Part shown: in pieces, positions 35,657 through 43,149 of the stretch | How the letters are laid out: every line of letters begins with the position of its first letter | How positions within the stretch are numbered: the first letter of the stretch is position 1 | Source of the DNA: Mycolicibacterium holsaticum DSM 44478 = JCM 12374 | Lineage (GTDB): Bacteria; Actinomycetota; Actinomycetes; Mycobacteriales; Mycobacteriaceae | Assembly: GCF_019645835.1 (NCBI RefSeq) | Contig: NZ_CP080998.1 | Span: forward strand, 4,650,001 to 4,714,000 | DNA: 64,000 nucleotides | Direction of reading: 5' to 3' | The notes under the pieces: generated by a model | The model's database searches: none | What the model saw: the letters and a program-made list of their open reading frames with translations, nothing else | Told to the model about the DNA's origin: nothing | Program-made: the position numbers and the translations under genes

Positions 35657-36907
35657 CTAGGGGGCGCCGAAGACCAGCGCCACGTTGTAGCCGCCGAACC
35701 CGAACGAGTTGGTGAGCACGTAGCGGTAGTCGCTGCGACGCGGGCTGCCTGCGACGACGTCGAGGTCGATCTCCGGGTCCGGCTCGGTGTAGTTGAGGGT
35801 CGGCGGTACGGCACCGTCACGCAGCGCCAGCACCGTGAGCATGGCCTCGATCGCCCCGGCGGCGCCCAGTGAGTGACCCAACGCCGCCTTGGGGGCGTAC
35901 ACCGGCGGTTGGTGCCTGCCGAGTGCGCGGTGGATGGCTCGCGCTTCGGCGAGGTCGCCGACGCGTGTGCCGGCTGCGTGGGCGTTGATGTGGTCGATGT
36001 CGGTGCGGGTCAGCCCGGCCACCTCGACCGCGCGGCTGATCGCGTCACCTGCGCGCTCCCCGGACGGCTCCGGGTCGATGGCGGCGTAGCCGTCCGACGT
36101 CATCGCCGCGCCCATCAGCCGGGCCAGGATGCGCGCGCCGCGGGCCTTGGCGTGTTCCTCTTTCTCGATGAGCAGCAGCGCACCGCCTTCGCCGAGCACC
36201 ATGCCGTCGCGGTTCTTGTCGAACGGGCGGCAGGCCCCGGCGGGGTCGGCGTTGTTCAGCGACATCGCGCCCTGCTGGATGAACGCCGCGACCGGCACCG
36301 CCTCGATCTCGGTTTCCACGCCACCGCAGATCGCGACGTCGGCATCGTCGAACACGATGTGGCGCCACGCCTGCGCGATGGCCGCCGCACCCGAGGCGTC
36401 GGCCATCACCGGCGACATGATTCCGGCCTTGGCCTGATGGTCCAGCCCGAGCGCGGCGGCCGCCGAGTTGGGCATGTACATCTGCACGGCCAGCGGCGAA
36501 ACCGCCCGCAGCCCTTTCTGTCTCCATGCGTCGTACTGGGCGGGGATCTCCTCGGTCGAGCCGAGCGCCAGCCCGACCGAGACCATCAGCCGTCTGGCGT
36601 CGATCTCGGGGGAGCCGGCGGCCTCCCACAGCCGGCGTCCGAGCAAGGTGGACATCTTCTGCATGAACGCCATCCGGCGCTTCTCGACGCGGTTGAGTTG
36701 TTCGTCGAAGTCCTCACGAATCTGTCCACCGATGCTGACCGGTGATGCGTATTCGCCGACGAACCACTTGTCCAGCGCCCGGATTCCGCTGTCGCCGTCC
36801 AGTAGTTGCCGCCATGTCTGCTCGGCATCGGGCGCGAGCGCGGTCGTCGCGGATACTGCCGTAACCACGACGTCGGGCAACCCATCGCCGGTAGTCAGCG
36901 ACGCCAT
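35657..36907 (-). CDS. KasA/KasB-like beta-ketoacyl synthase with Asp in place of the active-site Cys
   Basis: This 416-residue protein aligns by eye along its whole length with mycobacterial KasA/KasB, the FAS-II condensing enzymes for mycolic acids. His310 (NAHAAGT), Lys340 (APKAALGHS) and His345 match KasA His311, Lys340 and His345. The nucleophile Cys171, in KasA SACSSG, is replaced by Asp170 in MADASG (codon 36400..36398, GAC). Without Cys it cannot form an acyl-enzyme, so a decarboxylase, chain-length-factor or scaffold role is more likely than condensation. The start ATG 36907 follows GGAG. It converges on the cyclopropane synthase pair. Confidence 0.88.
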   Translation of the reverse strand: MASLTTGDGLPDVVVTAVSATTALAPDAEQTWRQLLDGDSGIRALDKWFVGEYASPVSIGGQIREDFDEQLNRVEKRRMAFMQKMSTLLGRRLWEAAGSPEIDARRLMVSVGLALGSTEEIPAQYDAWRQKGLRAVSPLAVQMYMPNSAAAALGLDHQAKAGIMSPVMADASGAAAIAQAWRHIVFDDADVAICGGVETEIEAVPVAAFIQQGAMSLNNADPAGACRPFDKNRDGMVLGEGGALLLIEKEEHAKARGARILARLMGAAMTSDGYAAIDPEPSGERAGDAISRAVEVAGLTRTDIDHINAHAAGTRVGDLAEARAIHRALGRHQPPVYAPKAALGHSLGAAGAIEAMLTVLALRDGAVPPTLNYTEPDPEIDLDVVAGSPRRSDYRYVLTNSFGFGGYNVALVFGAP

Positions 36908-36969
36908 ACCAGGTGCTCCTCCATGCCAATATTTAGAGTAGAACCCCGATGCTGCGGAGGCGAGATTTG

Positions 36970-37356
36970 ATGTCTGAGCGCAATGTGTTTGGCAATCTGC
37001 TCGAACCGTGCGGCACCGACCCGCTCACCGGCTTCTACCGCGACGGGTGTTGTTCGACCGGGCCGGAGGACATCGGCAGGCACACCATCTGCGCTGTGGT
37101 GACCGCGGAGTTCCTCGATCACCAGCGCGCCATCGGCAACGACCTGTCGACGCCTCGGCCCGAATTCCGCTTCCCCGGGCTGAAACCCGGCGACCGTTGG
37201 TGCGTCACCGCGGTGAACTGGCTGCGCGCGTATCAGGCCGGCGTGGCCGCGCCGGTGGTGTTGTCCTGCACCCACGAGCGCACGCTGGAGGTGGTACCGC
37301 TGGAGGCGTTGCGCGAGCACGCCGTCGACGTGCCCGACGACCTCGGCGACCTTTGA
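36970..37356 (+). CDS. DUF2237 family protein
   Basis: This 128-residue DUF2237 protein begins MSERNVFGNLLEPCGTDPLT and contains GFYRDGCCSTGPEDIGRHTI, GNDLSTPRPEFRFPGLKPGD and CVTAVNWLRAYQAG. The conserved Cys residues (LEPCG, GCC, CVTA) suggest metal or redox chemistry, but function is unknown. GGAGGCG lies upstream of ATG 36970. Divergent from the ketoacyl synthase gene. Confidence 0.87.
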   Translation: MSERNVFGNLLEPCGTDPLTGFYRDGCCSTGPEDIGRHTICAVVTAEFLDHQRAIGNDLSTPRPEFRFPGLKPGDRWCVTAVNWLRAYQAGVAAPVVLSCTHERTLEVVPLEALREHAVDVPDDLGDL

Positions 37357-37399
37357 CGATCGGGGCGAAGCCGTGGCGGCCAGGCCGTACCGTGAGCGC

Positions 37400-37888
37400 A
37401 TGCCTGACGAATTGCCCGCGGTCACGCTCTCTAATCCCCCGGAACGCTTGTTGCGCGTCGCCAACCCGACGATGAAAGTCCTGCTGCACACGCCGTTGGT
37501 CGGTTCGCTGCGCAAGCAGATGATGGTGCTCACCGTCACCGGACGCAAAAGCGGGCGCCGGTTCTCGTTTCCGTTGACCGCCCACCAGATCGACGGCGTG
37601 TACTACGCGCTGACGAGCGCGCCGTGGAAGAACAACTTCCGCGACGGCGCCCGCGCCACCCTGCAGCACGCGGGGGCCATCATCCGGGTGCGCGGTGAGC
37701 TGATCACCGACCCCGGCGCCGTCGCCGACATCTCCCGGCGCTGCGCGGAGTCCTACGGCGCCAAGCGCGCGCAGATGTTGATGGGTGTCAAGTTCCGCGA
37801 CAAGAACCGGATCCCGACGGTCGAGGAGTTTGCCGAGGCCGTGGCCCGCGAACGTTTCGCGGCGATCCGGTTGACCCCCACCGGATGA
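37400..37888 (+). CDS. Nitroreductase-family F420-type oxidoreductase (DUF385), copy 1
   Basis: This 162-residue split beta-barrel protein of the deazaflavin (F420)-dependent nitroreductase group, which includes M. tuberculosis Ddn, contains TVTGRKSGRRFSFPLTAHQI and YYALTSAPWKNNFRDGARAT. Family members use F420H2 to reduce quinones, nitro compounds or other small molecules, though several paralogues have no proven activity. Two further relatives lie in this window (39439-39921 and 54747-55226); the 39439 gene is its close paralogue. Starts upstream of ATG 37400 are possible but lack conservation. Confidence 0.83.
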   Translation: MPDELPAVTLSNPPERLLRVANPTMKVLLHTPLVGSLRKQMMVLTVTGRKSGRRFSFPLTAHQIDGVYYALTSAPWKNNFRDGARATLQHAGAIIRVRGELITDPGAVADISRRCAESYGAKRAQMLMGVKFRDKNRIPTVEEFAEAVARERFAAIRLTPTG

Positions 37889-37911
37889 CCGTCGTTTGAA
37901 TTTTTTTCATT

Positions 37912-37930
37912 TTGGAAACACCGTTTCCAA
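37912..37930. promoter_or_regulatory. Operator-like palindrome
   Basis: TTGGAAAC-ACC-GTTTCCAA is a perfect 8-bp inverted repeat with a 3-bp spacer, in an AT-rich stretch 70 bp upstream of the 38000 gene. The size and symmetry fit a TetR-type operator. No intact regulator gene is adjacent. Confidence 0.6.
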
Positions 37931-37999
37931 TTCGTGATGTGATGGGGATCACGTCGTGATGAATTCAAACTGATTGACATCCAGTTGAGGGGGGAAGCG

Positions 38000-38440
38000 A
38001 TGGACCCAACGTTGAGTCCCGCTTTGATCAGCGCGCTGGTCGTGCCGATGGCGATCATGATGACCGTCGCGTATGTCGTCGAGCGACGACAACGTCGGCG
38101 CGATCGCGCGGACGGCGTCCTGCTGTCCTTCGACGACCTGCGCTTGACCCGCACGCACCTGCTCGTCGGGTCTGGTGTCGATGCCCGACGGATACCTCTC
38201 GACGGGCTCAGCGCGACTGCCACCACCACCGTCACGGAGGGCCAGGACGCCGACGAGGTGCACGTCATCATCGAGAACGCCGGCGACGAGATCCACCGTC
38301 GGCTGCCGTATTCGTACGGTTCCAGCGGGGATGCGCAGATGTTCGCGATCAAGTTCAACTTGCTCGCCGGCCGCTCCGGCTTGCCGGCCCAGCAGCCGCG
38401 TGCCGCCGCGCCGCATTTCGATCGGCGTGCGGCGGCCTGA
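38000..38440 (+). CDS. Membrane-anchored protein of unknown function (146 aa)
   Basis: I do not recognise a family. The 146-residue protein begins MDPTLSPALISALVVPMAIM, with a single N-terminal membrane helix (about 8-28) followed by ERRQRRRDR, so the rest is predicted cytoplasmic. The soluble part (about 40-146) is a mixed alpha/beta sequence with GVLLSFDDLRLTRTHLLVG and ends in a basic tail. GAGGGGGGAAG gives a strong ribosome-binding site. A perfect palindrome upstream may control it. Confidence 0.7.
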   Translation: MDPTLSPALISALVVPMAIMMTVAYVVERRQRRRDRADGVLLSFDDLRLTRTHLLVGSGVDARRIPLDGLSATATTTVTEGQDADEVHVIIENAGDEIHRRLPYSYGSSGDAQMFAIKFNLLAGRSGLPAQQPRAAAPHFDRRAAA

Positions 38441-38448
38441 CCAGCGCC

Positions 38449-39297
38449 CTAATCCAGCAGCCGCAGCGGGTGCAGGCCGTCGACGGCGCCGACGAACGGC
38501 GGATGGATGCTGTAGCCGATCATGCGGCGGATGTCTTCGGACACCTCGCGCGCGGTGTCCCGTGAAATCGAGAGCGTGAACGCCTCCATCGGCCGCAGCC
38601 ACGGCTGGCAGTACTGGGCGGTGACGGCCAGCCGCGCGTTCTCGGTGGTGTTTGCGCCGCCGCCGTGCCAGAGCGTGCCGACGAAGAAGACGCAGGAGCC
38701 GGCGGGCATGACGACGGGCAACGCGGGATCGTCGGGTTCGGGGCGCCGCCTGCCCCAGCGGTGGCTGCCCGGGTAGAGCACGGTGGCGCCGTTGTCGGCG
38801 GTGAACTCGTCGATGGCCCAGATCGTCGCGGCGGCAAGGGGATCGCGGGGCCGCGGGATCGGATAGAACCCGTCGTCATGGTGCGCCAGCTGCGCGGTCT
38901 CTGCGGGTTGGATGTTGATGGCCTGCAGCGCCGACAGCAGGTAGTTGGCCATCAGCAGCCGGTCGAGGACAGCGAGCACGCGCGGATGGTCGACGAGCCG
39001 GTCGCAGACGCGTGTCCTGCTCAGCAGGCTGTAGATGCGCTGGGTGCGCCGTCCTTCGAAGGAGTTGCGTCCGGTGTGCGAAAGCCAGGGTCCGACGGTG
39101 TCCCGGATCTGCCGGCACTCCTCGGCGTTGAGCAGGTTCTCCCAGATGACGTAACCCTGGCGATCCAGGGCCGCCATGTCGGCGTCGACGATCGCCGGCT
39201 CCACGGCGGCGCCGCTGCTGGGTGTCCATTTGTGTCGGCTCGCCAGATCCGTGCGCAGGTCATCAAGGGTGGTGACCGGATCGTCGTCGATGCTCAT
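38449..39297 (-). CDS. Phytanoyl-CoA dioxygenase (PhyH) family oxygenase
   Basis: This 282-residue Fe(II)/2-oxoglutarate oxygenase of the PhyH family has the metal-binding pair in LAHHDDGFYPIP (H-x-D) and the distal His probably in FVGTLWHGGGANTTENAR, whose Arg is placed to bind 2-oxoglutarate. GATVLYPGSHRWG is a family landmark. Substrates of bacterial PhyH enzymes vary widely, and nothing here fixes one. The ATG at 39297 starts MSIDDDPVTTLDDLRTDLAS; the longer upstream frame looks non-coding. The 140 bp upstream contain a doubled ATGGTCAAGCCG. Confidence 0.85.
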   Translation of the reverse strand: MSIDDDPVTTLDDLRTDLASRHKWTPSSGAAVEPAIVDADMAALDRQGYVIWENLLNAEECRQIRDTVGPWLSHTGRNSFEGRRTQRIYSLLSRTRVCDRLVDHPRVLAVLDRLLMANYLLSALQAINIQPAETAQLAHHDDGFYPIPRPRDPLAAATIWAIDEFTADNGATVLYPGSHRWGRRRPEPDDPALPVVMPAGSCVFFVGTLWHGGGANTTENARLAVTAQYCQPWLRPMEAFTLSISRDTAREVSEDIRRMIGYSIHPPFVGAVDGLHPLRLLD

Positions 39298-39438
39298 CGG
39301 CGGCCCTCCCTGCGTGTTCGTCGGCCTGTAGCCAACACTGGACCCGACGGCACCGATGGTCAAGCCGGCAGCGATGGTCAAGCCGTCACTTTTGCCAGAA
39401 CCCGATCTACTCAGCCCGCACGTCCTACCGTGGCACGC

Positions 39439-39921
39439 ATGGCAGAACAATCCCCCGCGGTCAGCGCGTCGCATCCGCCGGACAAAGTGCTGCGGATCGT
39501 GAACCCGTGGCTTGCCAAGTTGCTCCGCACGCCGCTGGCCGGACCGCTGCGCAGCCGGATGATGGTGATCGACGTCGTCGGCCGCAAAACCGGCCGCCAA
39601 TACTCAATTCCGGTGAGCGCGCACAAGATCGACGGTGACCTGTACGCGTTGACCGCGGCGGGGTGGAAGAACAACTTCCGTGACGGGACGACGTGCGAGG
39701 TGGTGGTTGATGGCCGGACGACGAAGATGCGCGGTGAACTGTTGACCGATATCGCGCTCGTCGCCGAGTTGTGCCACCGCTGCGCAAAGACCTGGGGACC
39801 CAGACGGGCGCCGACGATGATGGGCCTGAAGTTCCGCGACGGCGGCATACCCTCGGTCGCCGATTTCACCGACGCGGTGCGGCGGGAACGCATCGCCGCT
39901 GTGCGGTTCGCCCCCGCGTGA
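39439..39921 (+). CDS. Nitroreductase-family F420-type oxidoreductase (DUF385), copy 2
   Basis: This 160-residue paralogue of the 37400-37888 protein shares VVGRKTGRQYSIPVSAHKID, LYALTAAGWKNNFRDG, KMRGELLTD and MMGLKFRD at matching positions. The two genes flank the 146-aa gene and the PhyH gene, so a local duplication is likely. It probably binds F420 or a related flavin; activity unknown. ATG 39439 is chosen from the common N-terminal pattern (SHPPDKVLRIVNPW versus SNPPERLLRVANPT). Confidence 0.83.
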   Translation: MAEQSPAVSASHPPDKVLRIVNPWLAKLLRTPLAGPLRSRMMVIDVVGRKTGRQYSIPVSAHKIDGDLYALTAAGWKNNFRDGTTCEVVVDGRTTKMRGELLTDIALVAELCHRCAKTWGPRRAPTMMGLKFRDGGIPSVADFTDAVRRERIAAVRFAPA

Positions 39922-39958
39922 GCGCACGTCGCTTGCCTCGATTTTGCACACAGGGTCG

Positions 39959-40075
39959 TTGATCCGCCCCGAAGCGGGCATGGCCAACAAGTCGGCGGTG
40001 CAGTATCACTTCGGGTTCAAAAGTGGCTTGGTCCAAGCGATTCTGTTGAACCGACTGGAGCACTTGACCCGGTGA
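39959..40075 (+). pseudogene. TetR-family regulator remnant
   Basis: A short open stretch reads LIRPEAGMANKSAVQYHFGF then KSGLVQAILLNRLEHLTR and stops. This is the recognition-helix region of a TetR repressor (the usual form is AGMANKSAVQYHFGSK). The N-terminal helix and the whole ligand-binding domain are missing. It is a fragment, not a functional gene. Confidence 0.75.
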
Positions 40076-40132
40076 CGCCGGCTGCTGGCGGCGCGGCGCT
40101 GCGCCCACTGCCCTAGGTCTCACCGGTTTCGG

Positions 40133-41104
40133 TCACCGCCGCGCGGATGCCACCGCGGTCTCGACGTCAGCCTGGGTCTCGGCCAGGAAAGTCTGAAACT
40201 GTTCACCGATCATGAAATTCGTCGTGAAATGGTTGCGCTCTGCGATCTGGCGCCACGTGGGTGACACCACCATCCGGGCGAGCGCCGACTGCCAGTACTC
40301 GACGGCGTACGTCGGCATGCTGGGCGGTCCGTAAAGGCCGCGCCAATTCGACAATGTGACGTCAAGTCCTTGTTCTCTCGCGGTGGGAATGTCCAACCCC
40401 GGCAACCGGTTCTCGGCCAGCACACCGAGTGCGATGAGGTCACCTGAGGCCACCTGATCGACGAACTCGCTGACACCGCCGATGGCCACGTTGATCTCGC
40501 CGTTGCGAAGCGCCGCGCTCTGGTCGCCGCCACCCTCGTGCGTGACGTACCGCACAGTGGACGGGTCACCACCTGCGGCCGCTACCAGCAGGTCGAATGG
40601 CACCTCGTCGTCGTGAGCGGCGCCAACGGTGACGTGCGCCGGGTCGGACTTGATCGCCGACATCAGCGCACCGAGGTCGGCGAACGGGGCGCCCGGACGC
40701 GCCACGACGACGTAATACTCGGTCATCAGGCCGGCGATCATCGTGACATCGCGATAGCCGTACGCGGACTCGCCGTGGATCTGGTTCACCATCATCGACA
40801 GCGACGTGACCGCGACCTGGTCATCAGCCCCACGGTGGTCCTGCACCATCGTGGCCAGGAAGTCGGCACCGCTGCCGCCGGGGCGATTCTGCACGGGCAG
40901 CGGCACATTCACGATGTGCTCCTGCTGCAGGGCGTCCACGACCGCGCGGATGGTGAGATCGAACCCGCTGCCGGGATCGGCGCCCGCCGTCATCGTCACT
41001 GGCCCAGTGGGATAGGGCGACGCCGCGGCGCTCGGAGCGACGAGCGCCCCGCCGGTCAGCAAGAGCAGGGCAGCGATCATGGCGCTGAAGGCGGGCTTGA
41101 ACAT
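40133..41104 (-). CDS. Tripartite tricarboxylate transporter substrate-binding protein (TctC-like)
   Basis: This 323-residue exported solute-binding protein begins MFKPAFSAMIAALLLLTGGA, a signal peptide ending near SAAASPYP. VTMTAGADPGSGFDLTIRAV, NRPGGSGADFLATMV and LGVLAENRLPGLDIPTAREQG match the TctC/Bug family, which binds carboxylates. The TctA and TctB membrane partners are not in the window. An upstream in-frame ATG at 41164 is an alternative start. GAGGAG lies about 12 nt before 41104, rather far. Neighbours on both sides are gene remnants, so the locus may be decaying. Confidence 0.8.
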   Translation of the reverse strand: MFKPAFSAMIAALLLLTGGALVAPSAAASPYPTGPVTMTAGADPGSGFDLTIRAVVDALQQEHIVNVPLPVQNRPGGSGADFLATMVQDHRGADDQVAVTSLSMMVNQIHGESAYGYRDVTMIAGLMTEYYVVVARPGAPFADLGALMSAIKSDPAHVTVGAAHDDEVPFDLLVAAAGGDPSTVRYVTHEGGGDQSAALRNGEINVAIGGVSEFVDQVASGDLIALGVLAENRLPGLDIPTAREQGLDVTLSNWRGLYGPPSMPTYAVEYWQSALARMVVSPTWRQIAERNHFTTNFMIGEQFQTFLAETQADVETAVASARR

Positions 41105-41274
41105 CGGGGTGTTGCGCTCCTCGCGGGTGGTGATCGGGCTGCGTCGGTGAGCATTTGCGTTCATCCGGTTGCCCGTCCGGTCGGCGCAGTGATGCCGCGT
41201 CCGCTGACAACACCGTAAGGTGCGCCGATCAGCCGCGCGGCGAATTTACGTTTTCGTGGGTTTGCTCACTTATC

Positions 41275-41688
41275 GGCCGAGTCCCGACGTCGTCGGCGGG
41301 CCACCACCACCTTCACCTACCTGGTGAATGACGGCACCACACTGAGCAATCCGTTCGCCGTTCCCGTCAGTGTGTCGGCGCTGGCGGGCGCACCCTCGAT
41401 CGAGTTGGCCGACGTATACGAATCACCTGCGAGTCAATCGATCTGGTGTTCCTCGACCACGACAAGAACGCCTATCTGACCGATCTGCTCAGCATCGTCG
41501 AGCGCGGCTGGCTGCATCCGGGGTCGGTCGTCGTGGCCGACAACGTCCTGATCCCCGGGGCACCCCAGTACCGCGCCTACATGCGCAACCATCAGGTCCG
41601 CGAGCGGGACACCGTCGAGCACAAGGCGCACGGTGAGTATCAGTCGCTGCTGCCCGACCTGGTGCTGGCGTCGGTCTACCGCGGCTGA
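41275..41688 (+). pseudogene. Fused gene remnants: repeat-domain surface protein and O-methyltransferase C-terminus
   Basis: From about 41297 one frame reads RATTTFTYLVNDGTTLSNPF then AVPVSVSALAG, resembling part of a repeat-rich surface protein, and soon stops. In another frame, from about 41426 to the stop at 41686, SIDLVFLDHDKNAYLTDLLS and GSVVVADNVLIPGAPQYRAY match the C-terminal third of a COMT-type O-methyltransferase without its SAM-binding N-terminus. Neither is functional. The stretch 41105-41275 shows nothing else. Confidence 0.7.
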
Positions 41689-41716
41689 GGCGACAGCCCC
41701 GCCGGCAGTGGCGCTG

Positions 41717-41773
41717 GTGGCAGGTGCAGGATTCGAACCTGCGTAGGCGTAAGCCGACGGATTTACAGTCCGC
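41717..41773 (-). repeat. attL: 57-bp copy of the tRNA-Tyr 3' part
   Basis: This is identical to 52273-52329 over 57 bp, covering the tRNA-Tyr anticodon loop, variable arm, T arm and 3' end. Beyond it the similarity fades (CCCTCTTGGCG against TCCCATTGGCC), so the 5' half of the tRNA is absent and this copy is not a functional tRNA. Confidence 0.93.
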
Positions 41774-41854
41774 CCCTCTTGGCGTTTGTGTTGTTGGTGC
41801 GCAACGGCGTGTCGGCAAACCAGCAGGTCAGCGAGTTGGCGGCGTTGGTGTGTC

Positions 41855-41896
41855 GCATTGTGTGGCGGAACTATTGCGGGCGGCCTGCGGGCGAAT
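41855..41896 (+). pseudogene. Integrase 3'-end remnant beside attL
   Basis: GCGGAA-CTATTGCGGGCGG followed by CCTGCGGGCG (about 41869-41894) matches the 3' end of the element's integrase gene (about 52183-52212) with one deletion and one substitution. Weaker similarity extends upstream (GCGTTGGTGTGTCGCATT against GCCGTTGCCGACGCATT). It is followed by a doubled CACTCGTTAACCTG (about 41897-41925). Nothing else is seen between attL and the restriction gene. Confidence 0.55.
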
Positions 41897-42156
41897 CATT
41901 CGCACTCGTTAACCTGCACTCGTTAACCTGAAGCGTCCGCAGCTCCGAGTAACACGAAGTACCGGAAATGCGTTCTATGTCGACTAGCGACTCTCATCTC
42001 GGATCTCTCGCGCGTCTCGCTTATGAGGCCTGTGACTTGGAGCCGCCAGGTTCCGGCCACCCGCGCCAACGGGTGCGCGCGGCGTCCGCGTTCTGTCAGG
42101 TCCTACGTCTAGGCTCACGACCTAGTGAGGCCACCCCCGGATACCTGCAGGGAGCA

Positions 42157-43146
42157 ATGACAGAGGAAATTGGCGCTGAGGACGCTGCCGATGAAGTAGT
42201 GCCAGTCGGGGTCGTAGACACGCAACCGACCGCGCGGCCCACCCCGCACGGCGACAAGCTGAGGGAGCTCGTCAGTAACTCGAAGCTGCCCCCCGGCGAC
42301 GTCGCGGCCGTCGCTATTGCGCTTGAACGTTACGAGGCCTGGATAGCCGCCATGGCTTCTCTGACGACAGAGGGTGAAGCACGCGTCGCCGATCTCGTCA
42401 ATTTGTTGAACGAGTACAAGGAAGCGATCGAAGTCGATCTCATTTGGGACAGCGAGTCAGAGTTTCTGTACCGCCAGAAGGGCCAACTAAAGATCGACAA
42501 CTCAATCTTGGAGGAGTGGTTTCCCTGGCTCACGGATTCCCGCATCATGCCCGAACTCGATTCGACCACATTGACGGTAGGTCCAGCCAAGGCATTCGCT
42601 GCCGCCCATTTTCAATCCACCGCATCTGATTCTAATTCGAATCCGGGTCTTGTTATACGAAGCAAGGATCAAGACTTCACGATCGGCCGACCGACGTACC
42701 TGCGCTCATCCTTCGACATAGGCTTTCCAGCGCACCTTACTGACGATCAAACAACTTACATCGCGTACATCGCCGCCGAACTCAAGACAAACCTCGATAA
42801 GACGATGTTCCAAGAGGCGGCGGCGACGAGTCACGACCTTCGGATCGCCTCTCCCGGATCGCATTATTTCCTAATATGCGAGTACCTGGATATGACTCCA
42901 ATCAGTTCTGCTGGCACTGACATCACCGAAGTTTTGGTATTGCGCGCGAAAAGGACTGGTTCGCAAAATAGGCGACAGTACAGCAACCCGCAATATCGTA
43001 AGGAGAATCGCGACAGCTACCTCGCGGAACTTCGCGCAAAACCCGTGCGGTTGGAGGTTGTTCAGCGCTTTGTCGACCGGGTTAGAGAAGTCCTGCGTGA
43101 CCAAGACGCAGACCTGACGAACGCCGTCGAACGGGGATGGTTCTGA
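42157..43146 (+). CDS. Type II restriction endonuclease, possibly Bpu10I family
   Basis: This 329-residue protein is predicted to be the nuclease of a type II restriction-modification pair. The C-terminal half holds a PD-(D/E)xK-like core: an acidic residue in SKDQDF or SSFDIGF, then IAAELKTNLDKTMFQEA with Glu208 and Lys210, then HYFLICEYLDMTPISS. The pattern resembles the Bpu10I restriction-enzyme family, recognised from memory. GGGAG 5 nt before ATG 42157 supports this start. GC content is visibly lower than in the flanking genes. The methyltransferase gene begins 3 bp after its stop. Confidence 0.72.
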   Translation: MTEEIGAEDAADEVVPVGVVDTQPTARPTPHGDKLRELVSNSKLPPGDVAAVAIALERYEAWIAAMASLTTEGEARVADLVNLLNEYKEAIEVDLIWDSESEFLYRQKGQLKIDNSILEEWFPWLTDSRIMPELDSTTLTVGPAKAFAAAHFQSTASDSNSNPGLVIRSKDQDFTIGRPTYLRSSFDIGFPAHLTDDQTTYIAYIAAELKTNLDKTMFQEAAATSHDLRIASPGSHYFLICEYLDMTPISSAGTDITEVLVLRAKRTGSQNRRQYSNPQYRKENRDSYLAELRAKPVRLEVVQRFVDRVREVLRDQDADLTNAVERGWF

Positions 43147-43149
43147 TCC

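Noticed and set aside
41724..41912. 62-codon ORF across attL
   Set aside because: It reads tRNA-derived sequence and an integrase relic in the wrong frame. The same MQDSNLRRRKPTDLQ peptide appears at attR because it is antisense tRNA.
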